DNA of 12,765 bases from Hydrogenophaga sp. (GTDB lineage: Bacteria; Pseudomonadota; Gammaproteobacteria; Burkholderiales; Burkholderiaceae_C). Each line of letters opens with the position of its first letter. Position 1 is the stretch's first letter. Positions 7,458 to 12,765 of this stretch are shown piece after piece. The notes under the pieces were generated by a model that was given only the letters and a program-made list of their open reading frames with translations, was not told where the DNA came from and did not search any database. The stretch lies in NCBI GenBank assembly GCA_011390855.1, contig JAABRN010000123.1, forward strand, positions 1-12,765, in the 5' to 3' direction. The translations under genes and the position numbers were made by a program.

Positions 7458-10400
7458 TCAGTCCGGCAGCAGTTCCGCCAGCAAGCGGCTCACATGCACC
7501 GCCTCCCGCTGCGCGCCATCGGCAATCTGGTGGCGGCAACTGGTGCCGTCGGCCACCACGATCGCATCGGGCGCGGCGCGCACGGCGGGTAGCAGGCTGA
7601 GTTCAGCCATCTGCATCGACACATCATGGTGCGAAGCTTCATAACCAAAGCTGCCCGCCATGCCGCAGCAGCTGCTTTCGATCAGTTGGGGCTTGGCGCC
7701 CGGAATCCAGCGCAGCACTTCCAGGATGGGTGACACCGCATCAAACGCCTTCTGGTGACAGTGCCCGTGCAACAGCACCGGTTTGTCTACCGCTTTCAGC
7801 TGAGCCCTGAGACCGTCCAGCCGACCGGCTCTGGCTTCGCGCGCCAGAAACTCTTCAAACAGCAGCGCGTGTTCGGCAATCTGTTGGGGGGCCGAGCCCA
7901 GGCCCATCACCAGCATCTCGTCGCGCAGCGTGAGCAGGCAGGAAGGCTCCAGCCCGACGATGGCGATGCCTTTCTGGGCAAAGGGCAGCAGACTCTCCAC
8001 CACCTCGCGTGCTTTCTCGCGCGCCTGCTCGACCATGCCGCTGGCGAGATACGTGCGCCCGCAGCACAGGTGCTTGCCGTCGTCCCGGGCCTTGGTGGCC
8101 ACGTGCACGGTGTAGCCCGCAGCCTGCAGCACGCGAACGGCGGCGTGCGCATTCTCCGATTCAAAATAGCCATTGAAGGTGTCGACAAAGAGCACCACGC
8201 TGCGCTCGGCCCTCAGCGCCTCTTCCCGCGTCGCGGTGTTGACGGAGGCATTGAAGAAATGCCGCGACCGCCACAGCGGCAGGCTGCGCCGGGCCGAGAT
8301 GCCCAGCCATTTTTCGGTAAGGGATGCGAGCAGCGGAAGGCGATTGCGCAGGTTGAGCACCGGCGCCAGCCGCGCGGCCCAGCTGGCGTAATCGGGCAAC
8401 TGCGCGACCAGACGGTCTTTGAGCGTGTGGCCGTGCTTCGCCTTGTAGTGCTGCAGGAACTCGACTTTCATCTTGGCCATGTCCACGCCGGTAGGACAGT
8501 CCCGTTTGCAGCCTTTGCAACCCACGCACAGGTCCATGGCATCGCGCACCTCCTCGCTGGTGAGCGCCTCATTGCCTGCCAGTCCCGGGATCTGGCCGCT
8601 GAGCGCCAGCCGCAAGGTGTTGGCCCGGCCGCGCGTGAGGTGCTTTTCGTCGCGCGTGACGCGGTAGCTCGGGCACATGGTGCCGGTATCGAACTTGCGG
8701 CAGTGGCCGTTGTTGTTGCACATCTCCACCGCCTTGGCCAGACCGTGCGCAGGGTCTTTGCCGGTGCCCGGTGCGGTGGTCACTTCGGTCACGGGATCGG
8801 TCTGCACGTCCCAGGCGCTCCAGTCGAGCACCGGCACAAGGGGTACGACCTTGTAGCTGGGCGGAAACCTCATGAGCCGGGTGTCGTCCATCTTTGGCGG
8901 GTCGATCATGCGATTGGGCGAGAACAGGCCGCTGGGGTCGAGCTGCGCCTTGATGCGGGCGAACGCCTCGTTGATGCGCGGGCCGAACTGCCACTCGATC
9001 CATTCGCCGCGGCAAAGACCGTCACCGTGCTCACCGCTGTAGGCGCCTTTGTATTTGCGCACCAGTTCGCTGGCCTCTTCGGCAATCGCGCGCATCTTGC
9101 TGGCGCCGTCCTGGCGCATGTCGAGAATGGGCCGAACGTGCAACGTGCCCACCGACGCGTGGGCATACCAGGTGCCTCGGCTGCCGTGTTTGCGAAACAC
9201 TTGCGTGAGGGCGTCGGTGTATTCGGCCAGGTGCACCAGCGGTACCGCGCAGTCTTCAATGAAGCTCACCGGCTTTCCGTCGCCGCGCAGGCTCATCATG
9301 ATATTCAGGCCGGCCTTGCGCACCTCCCACAGGTTCTTCTGCGGCGCGTCCTCCACCATTTCCACCACACTGCCGGGCAGGCCCAGGTCGCCCATGAGTT
9401 CGACCAGTTCGCGGATCTTGTGCTGGATGTCGGCCTTGCTAGGGCCACTGAACTCCACCAGCAGCACGGCATCGGGTTTGCCGCCGTTGATGTGCGGCGA
9501 GAGCGCCGTGCGAATGGTGGGCGCGAATGCCGGGTTCTGCAGGGAGAGCTCGATCATGGTTCGATCGACCAGTTCCACCGCCGTGAGCTGCCCCACCGAC
9601 ATGCCCTCACCCAGCTTGACGATGTGCTGTGCGCTGTCCATCGCCTGGAAAAAGGTCGGGAAGTTGACCACCCCGAGCACCTTCGCGCGCGGCAGTTCGC
9701 TCAACTGCAACGAGAGCGAGTGCGTGAGGGCCAGCGTGCCTTCGCTGCCGATCAGCAAATGGGCCAGATTCACCGAGCCGTCGTGCGTGTACGGCTTCTC
9801 GTTCTGGTTGCGGAAGATGTCAAGGTTGTAGCCCGCCACACGGCGCAGCACCTTGGGCCAGCGAGCATCGATCTCGTCTGCGTGCTCCATGGCCAGTTCG
9901 CGCACGAAGTCGCCGATGGCACGGGCCTGCGGACTGGCCGTGGCGTGGTCACCGAAATCCACCAGGCTGCCGTCGGCCAGCCAGGCCTTTGCGCCCAGCA
10001 CGTTGTGCACCATGTTGCCGTAGGCCACCGAGCGGCTGCCGCACGAGTTGTTGCCGGCCATGCCGCCCAGTGTGGCCTGCGCGCTGGTGGACACGTCCAC
10101 CGGGTACCACAGACCGTGGGGCTTGAGCTGGGCGTTGAGGTGGTCCAGCACCAGGCCTGGCTCCACCGTGGCGGTGCGGTCCTGCACATCCAGGTCGAGC
10201 ACGCGCCGCATGTGCTTGCTGTGGTCGATCACCAGCCCGGCTCCCACGGTCTGCCCGCACTGGCTGGTGCCGCCACCGCGCGGCACGATGGGCACGGCCA
10301 TGTCGCGACAGATGTCGAGGGCCAGGCGCACGTCGGTCGCGTCGCGGGGCACGAACACGCCCACCGGCATCTGCTGGTAGATCGAGGCATCGGTGGCATA

Positions 10401-10559
10401 GCGGCCACGGTCGGCCGGACCAAACAGCACCTCTCCGCGCGCCTGTACCGACAGCCGTTTGGCCAGCTGACCGGCCACTTCGTTGCTCTGGCGCGCCACG
10501 CGCTCGTACGTTTCGTCCGCGGTGTCACGGGTCGCGGTCAGGGGCAATGGCGCGTTCAT
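7458..10559 (-). CDS. Fused FAD-linked D-2-hydroxyacid dehydrogenase / Fe-S protein (GlcD-GlpC, YdiJ-like)
   Basis: This 1033-residue protein joins a flavin dehydrogenase to an iron-sulfur electron-transfer module, as in E. coli YdiJ. The FAD-binding domain (about 45-285) has PRGGGTSQCGQTVG at 93-106 and LGGMAGNNSCGSRSVAYGNM at 164-183. The FAD-oxidase C-terminal domain (about 290-555) has YAHASVGTLHVRP with H467 and H474, and GEHGDG at 509-514. Cysteines for two [4Fe-4S] clusters follow: C614, C620 and C629, then CVGCKGCKRDCP at 678-689. Two cysteine-rich CCG motifs (833 and 965 regions) and HGHCHQK at 931-937 complete the GlpC-like part. Such enzymes pass electrons from D-lactate, glycolate or D-2-hydroxyglutarate to the respiratory chain; the substrate here is unproven. 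The ATG at 10559 is preceded by AAGGAAA and overlaps the regulator's stop as ATGA, which implies translational coupling. Confidence 0.94.
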   Translation of the reverse strand: MNAPLPLTATRDTADETYERVARQSNEVAGQLAKRLSVQARGEVLFGPADRGRYATDASIYQQMPVGVFVPRDATDVRLALDICRDMAVPIVPRGGGTSQCGQTVGAGLVIDHSKHMRRVLDLDVQDRTATVEPGLVLDHLNAQLKPHGLWYPVDVSTSAQATLGGMAGNNSCGSRSVAYGNMVHNVLGAKAWLADGSLVDFGDHATASPQARAIGDFVRELAMEHADEIDARWPKVLRRVAGYNLDIFRNQNEKPYTHDGSVNLAHLLIGSEGTLALTHSLSLQLSELPRAKVLGVVNFPTFFQAMDSAQHIVKLGEGMSVGQLTAVELVDRTMIELSLQNPAFAPTIRTALSPHINGGKPDAVLLVEFSGPSKADIQHKIRELVELMGDLGLPGSVVEMVEDAPQKNLWEVRKAGLNIMMSLRGDGKPVSFIEDCAVPLVHLAEYTDALTQVFRKHGSRGTWYAHASVGTLHVRPILDMRQDGASKMRAIAEEASELVRKYKGAYSGEHGDGLCRGEWIEWQFGPRINEAFARIKAQLDPSGLFSPNRMIDPPKMDDTRLMRFPPSYKVVPLVPVLDWSAWDVQTDPVTEVTTAPGTGKDPAHGLAKAVEMCNNNGHCRKFDTGTMCPSYRVTRDEKHLTRGRANTLRLALSGQIPGLAGNEALTSEEVRDAMDLCVGCKGCKRDCPTGVDMAKMKVEFLQHYKAKHGHTLKDRLVAQLPDYASWAARLAPVLNLRNRLPLLASLTEKWLGISARRSLPLWRSRHFFNASVNTATREEALRAERSVVLFVDTFNGYFESENAHAAVRVLQAAGYTVHVATKARDDGKHLCCGRTYLASGMVEQAREKAREVVESLLPFAQKGIAIVGLEPSCLLTLRDEMLVMGLGSAPQQIAEHALLFEEFLAREARAGRLDGLRAQLKAVDKPVLLHGHCHQKAFDAVSPILEVLRWIPGAKPQLIESSCCGMAGSFGYEASHHDVSMQMAELSLLPAVRAAPDAIVVADGTSCRHQIADGAQREAVHVSRLLAELLPD

Positions 10560-11257
10560 TCGGCGTTTCCTTGGCGCTGCATGGTCTGGACTTCCTGCGA
10601 TCGCAGTTGCTCCATCACCACGGCACGTTTGTTGTTGAGGTGGCTGGTGAGCACTCGGCTGAGTGCGCCGGGGTCCCGTGCTTCGAGCGCCTGCACCATG
10701 GCTTCGTGTTCCCGGACCGCGTGGCCCCACTTCTCGTCGTCCTGGTTGGAACGAAAACGCAGCGCCTGCAGGCGTGCGTTGACCTGGTTGTAGGTGGAAG
10801 TGAGCACCGGGTTCTTGGCCGCTGCATTGATGCAGCGGTGAATGGCGGCATTGAGCCGGTAGTAAGCAGAGAGGTCGCGCCGGGTATAGGCAGCCAGCAT
10901 TTCGTAATGCAGTGCCTTGATCTCGGCCAGCTCAGTCGGGGTGATGCGCAGTGCAGCCAGTTCGCCAGACATCGCCTCAAGGCCCGCCATGACCTCAAAG
11001 GTGTTTTGCACGTCGGCTTCGGATAGCTGCACCGCCACCGAGCCCCGGTTGGGCAACAGCTCGACCAGACCCTCGGCGGCCAGCATCTTGATGGCCTCGC
11101 GCAGGGGCGTGCGCGAGATGCGAAGTTGTTCGCACAGGGTGCGCTCATTGAGCTTCGCGCCCGGCGCGATCTGCCCTTCGACAAGCATCTGGCGCAACCG
11201 GGAGGCAACCTGTTCATGCAACACGGGTCGCTGGATGGAGACGATGTCTGCGGTCAT
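10556..11257 (-). CDS. GntR family transcriptional regulator, FCD (FadR-C) subfamily
   Basis: This 233-residue regulator has a GntR winged helix at about 12-78 (LHEQVASRLRQMLVEGQIAPG, NERTLCEQLRISRTPLREAI, LPNRGSVAV) and an all-helical FCD ligand-binding domain at about 85-215. Likely FCD metal and carboxylate ligands are N136, H140, H184 and H206. Members usually repress transport or catabolic genes for small organic acids and let go of DNA when ligand binds. Its stop overlaps the start of the fused dehydrogenase by four bases, so the two are one operon with the regulator first. The divergent aminotransferase gene is the other likely target. Paired TTGTAT-type sites lie in the intergenic region. 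The ATG at 11257 is well placed for family homology, though no strong ribosome site precedes it. Confidence 0.94.
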   Translation of the reverse strand: MTADIVSIQRPVLHEQVASRLRQMLVEGQIAPGAKLNERTLCEQLRISRTPLREAIKMLAAEGLVELLPNRGSVAVQLSEADVQNTFEVMAGLEAMSGELAALRITPTELAEIKALHYEMLAAYTRRDLSAYYRLNAAIHRCINAAAKNPVLTSTYNQVNARLQALRFRSNQDDEKWGHAVREHEAMVQALEARDPGALSRVLTSHLNNKRAVVMEQLRSQEVQTMQRQGNAE

Positions 11258-11263
11258 GGCTAC

Positions 11264-11279
11264 ATTTTGTATGCAGAAT
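11264..11279. promoter_or_regulatory. Degenerate second operator, next to the regulator gene
   Basis: ATTTTGTATGCAGAAT is symmetric at 12 of 16 positions and shares the TTGTAT half-site with the perfect operator at 11323-11339. It lies 7 bp upstream of the regulator's start codon, inside its probable 5' leader. A weaker autoregulatory site would fit. Binding is inferred. Confidence 0.4.
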
Positions 11280-11296
11280 TCTCGTTAGAAAAGCGG

Positions 11297-11302
11297 ATTT
11301 TA
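11297..11302 (-). promoter_or_regulatory. Candidate -10 box of the regulator/dehydrogenase operon
   Basis: On the minus strand this reads TAAAAT, five of six bases matching the -10 consensus, 40 bp before the regulator's ATG. No good -35 is present; the expected place (about 11320-11325) overlaps the left edge of the perfect operator, so that operator could also block this promoter. Confidence 0.3.
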
Positions 11303-11317
11303 AGGGTGTTTACCCTT
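11302..11317. repeat. 16-nt palindrome touching the -35 box
   Basis: AAGGGT-GTTT-ACCCTT is a perfect inverted repeat with 6-bp arms. Its last two bases are the first two bases of the TTGACA -35 box. Its sequence is unrelated to the TTGTAT operators, so it may bind a second regulator. As RNA on the minus-strand transcript it could form only a short hairpin. Confidence 0.4.
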
Positions 11318-11344
11318 GACACTTGTATTTTGAATACAAAAAAT
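11316..11344 (+). promoter_or_regulatory. Sigma-70 type promoter of the aminotransferase operon
   Basis: The -35 box is a perfect TTGACA (11316-11321). With the ideal 17-bp spacer the -10 is AAAAAT (11339-11344), four of six bases matching. The 17-bp spacer is almost wholly filled by the inverted repeat at 11323-11339. Transcription would start near 11350, about 20 bp before the ATG at 11372. Confidence 0.6.
11323..11339. promoter_or_regulatory. Perfect inverted-repeat operator, likely for the GntR/FCD regulator
   Basis: TTGTATT-TTG-AATACAA has perfect 7-bp arms. Sites of the TTGTAT/ATACAA kind are typical of FadR-subfamily GntR regulators. It sits exactly between the -35 and -10 of the aminotransferase promoter, a classic repressor position. 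Which protein binds is inferred from the adjacent regulator gene. Confidence 0.65.
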
Positions 11345-11371
11345 GGGCCTATTCAAGAAAGGCAATTTCGC

Positions 11372-12583
11372 ATGTTGACGACGAACTCCCATCCGACCGG
11401 GCGCCATTTCCTGCAGATCCCCGGCCCTTCCCCGGTGCCCGACCGCATCCTGCGGGCGATGAGCCTGCCCACCATCGACCATCGCGGGCCCGAGTTCGGC
11501 CTTCTGGGCCTGAAGGTGCTTGCAGACATGCAGACCGTCTTCAAGACGAAACACCCCGTGATGATTTACCCCGCTTCGGGAACAGGCGCCTGGGAAGCGG
11601 CGCTGGTCAACACGCTGCAGGCCGGTGACCACGTGCTCATGTACGAGACTGGCCACTTCGCGTTCCTGTGGAACAGGCTCGCCACCCAGCTCGGCCTGAA
11701 AACCGAGGTGCTGAGCCTGCCGGGCCTGGAAGGCTGGCGCAACGGTGTGCAGGCCGATCTGATCGAGCAGCGCCTGAAAGCCGACAGCGCCCACAGCATC
11801 AAGGCGGTGTGCGTGGTGCACAACGAGACATCCACCGGCGTGACCAGCGACATCGCAGCCGTGCGCCGCGCCATGGACGCGGCCAAACACCCCGCCCTGC
11901 TGTTGGTGGACACGATTTCCGGGCTGGCCGGCGCCCCCTACGAGCACGACGCCTGGGGCATCGACGTGTCCATCAGCGGTTCGCAAAAAGGCCTGATGCT
12001 GCCACCCGGCATCAGCTTCAACGCGCTGTCGCCCAAGGCCATCGAAGCCAGCAAGACCTGCAAGACACCGCGCAGCTACTGGGCATGGGGCGAGATGATC
12101 GAGATGAACAAGAACGGCTACTGGCCCTCCACCCCGAACACCAACCTCCTGTACGGCCTGAGCGAGGCTTGCGACATGTTGCAGGCCGAAGGCATGGACC
12201 GTGTGTTCGCTCGCCACCAACGCTGGGCAGCAGGCGTGCGCGCCGCCGTCAACGCCTGGGGGCTGCCGATCCAGTGCGCCGACGAGCAGGTGTACTCGCC
12301 CATCCTCACCGGCGTGATGACGCCCGAAGGCGTGGACGCCGACGCCGTGCGCAAGGTCATTTACGAACGCTTCGACTGTTCGCTGGGTACCGGCCTGGGC
12401 AAGGTCAAGGGCCGCATGTTCCGCATCGGGCATCTTGGCGACAGCAACGACCTCACCCTGGTGGCCACGGTGGCCGGCTGCGAAATGGGCCTGAAGCTCG
12501 CGGGCGTGAAGCTCGCCGGCTCGGGCGTGCAGGCCATCATGGACCACTTTGCCGCGCAACCGGGCGGCATCGCACACGCCTGA
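11372..12583 (+). CDS. Class V aminotransferase, serine(alanine)-glyoxylate type
   Basis: This 403-residue PLP enzyme closely resembles serine-glyoxylate aminotransferases, which convert serine (or alanine) plus glyoxylate to hydroxypyruvate (or pyruvate) plus glycine. Seen motifs: the N-terminal PGPSPVPDRILRAM, PASGTGAWEAAL at 67-78, VVHNETSTGVTSD at 148-160, D180 for the pyridine nitrogen, SGSQKGLMLPPG at 202-213 with Schiff-base K206, and FRIGHLGD at 350-357 with R351 for the substrate carboxylate. No signal peptide is present, so it is cytoplasmic. The ATG at 11372 has GAAAGG nine bases upstream and starts family homology; the frame is open farther upstream but crosses the promoter. The divergent regulator and hydroxyacid dehydrogenase suggest a glyoxylate-linked pathway. 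The amino donor, and a pyridoxamine- or phosphonate-type alternative, cannot be excluded. Confidence 0.9.
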   Translation: MLTTNSHPTGRHFLQIPGPSPVPDRILRAMSLPTIDHRGPEFGLLGLKVLADMQTVFKTKHPVMIYPASGTGAWEAALVNTLQAGDHVLMYETGHFAFLWNRLATQLGLKTEVLSLPGLEGWRNGVQADLIEQRLKADSAHSIKAVCVVHNETSTGVTSDIAAVRRAMDAAKHPALLLVDTISGLAGAPYEHDAWGIDVSISGSQKGLMLPPGISFNALSPKAIEASKTCKTPRSYWAWGEMIEMNKNGYWPSTPNTNLLYGLSEACDMLQAEGMDRVFARHQRWAAGVRAAVNAWGLPIQCADEQVYSPILTGVMTPEGVDADAVRKVIYERFDCSLGTGLGKVKGRMFRIGHLGDSNDLTLVATVAGCEMGLKLAGVKLAGSGVQAIMDHFAAQPGGIAHA

Positions 12584-12659
12584 CGTTTTCCCCGTGCGCC
12601 GCAGCGTCCGTGGGCGGGGCACCTATTTTCGAGCGGACAACAAACCACAGGAGACAAGC

Positions 12660-12765
12660 ATGCAGACACGCCACAACACCCTGGCAGCCTTCACCCGGCG
12701 GACCCTCGCCACCGCAATGGGCGCCTGCGCCCTGTTGCTGGCCACGGGCGCCGCGCACGCGCAGA
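12660..12765 (+). CDS. Exported protein, 5' part only (possible TRAP/solute-binding protein)
   Basis: Only the first 35 codons are in the window. They read as a signal peptide: a basic n-region with TRRTL at 12-16, a hydrophobic core ATAMGACALLLATG, and a signal-peptidase I site after AHA (residue 34). A twin arginine is present, but the Tat motif is incomplete. The start is firm: AGGAG lies six bases before the ATG. The gene follows the aminotransferase by 76 bp in the same direction with no clear terminator between, so co-transcription is likely. Periplasmic solute receptors (TRAP DctP, tricarboxylate-type or ABC) commonly sit in this position, but the visible residues do not prove the family. 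Confidence 0.75.
   Translation, partial: MQTRHNTLAAFTRRTLATAMGACALLLATGAAHAQ

Noticed and set aside
10560..10730. 57-residue N-terminal extension of the dehydrogenase
   Set aside because: The extension reads into the regulator gene, is low-complexity Pro/Gln/Arg/Gly, and the ATG at 10559 has a good ribosome site and an ATGA overlap.
7755..10793. 1012-codon open frame on the plus strand, antisense to the dehydrogenase gene
   Set aside because: It mirrors a well-supported gene full of catalytic motifs, has no recognisable family motifs, and is the expected shadow of G/C-rich third codon positions.
11126..11371. In-frame upstream extension of the aminotransferase
   Set aside because: It would run through the TTGACA promoter and operator and overlap the divergent regulator gene; family homology starts after 11372.
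11300..12622. 440-codon open frame antisense to the aminotransferase
   Set aside because: Same explanation: a compositional shadow rich in His, Gly, Val and Ala with no motif, and it runs through the divergent promoter.
12594..12622. Possible hairpin after the aminotransferase (GTGC and GCC pairing with GGC and GCAC)
   Set aside because: A three-base bulge is needed and only a short TTTT follows, too weak to call a terminator before a gene that is probably co-transcribed.
1..12765. CRISPR arrays, insertion sequences, integrases, toxin-antitoxin pairs or defence genes
   Set aside because: No direct-repeat array, terminal inverted repeats, transposase or nuclease motifs, or small paired genes were seen; all large frames are explained by chromosomal metabolic, regulatory or RNA-modification genes.

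Overview
The window is high-G+C chromosomal DNA with dense, short-gapped genes. The protein types fit a betaproteobacterium of the order Burkholderiales, most like the Comamonadaceae; this is inferred from the style of the proteins, not from a marker gene. There is no phage, transposon, CRISPR, rRNA or tRNA signature. I see ten genes, nine complete and one cut by the right edge.

Layout. (1) 106-1900: a pirin-family cupin gene on the minus strand, divergent from a LysR regulator gene, with a palindromic LysR-type site between them. (2) 1980-3092: a renalase-like FAD/NAD(P) oxidoreductase. (3) 3202-7253: three RNA-modification genes (gluQ, trmB and an RluA-family pseudouridine synthase), interrupted by an oppositely oriented periplasmic binding protein gene (4096-5253). 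The stop codons of gluQ and the binding-protein gene abut with no gap. (4) 7458-12765: a catabolic-looking locus. On the minus strand a GntR/FCD regulator overlaps by ATGA a large fused flavin/iron-sulfur 2-hydroxyacid dehydrogenase. Divergent from them are a serine(alanine)-glyoxylate-type aminotransferase and the start of an exported protein.

How the parts work together. The most informative region is the control region 11258-11371. It holds a perfect TTGACA -35 box, a perfect 17-nt inverted repeat TTGTATT-N3-AATACAA filling the -35/-10 spacer, a degenerate second copy just upstream of the regulator gene, and an unrelated 16-nt palindrome touching the -35. I infer that the FCD regulator represses the aminotransferase operon and probably its own operon, and releases them when a small carboxylate is present. 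The enzymes suggest oxidation of a D-2-hydroxyacid (possibly glycolate to glyoxylate) followed by transamination of glyoxylate, with the cut exported protein as a possible solute receptor. The true substrate cannot be read from the sequence.

I found no clearly novel defence, mobile or RNA-based system. Most of the window is ordinary chromosome; the control region and the metabolic module around it deserve the most attention.
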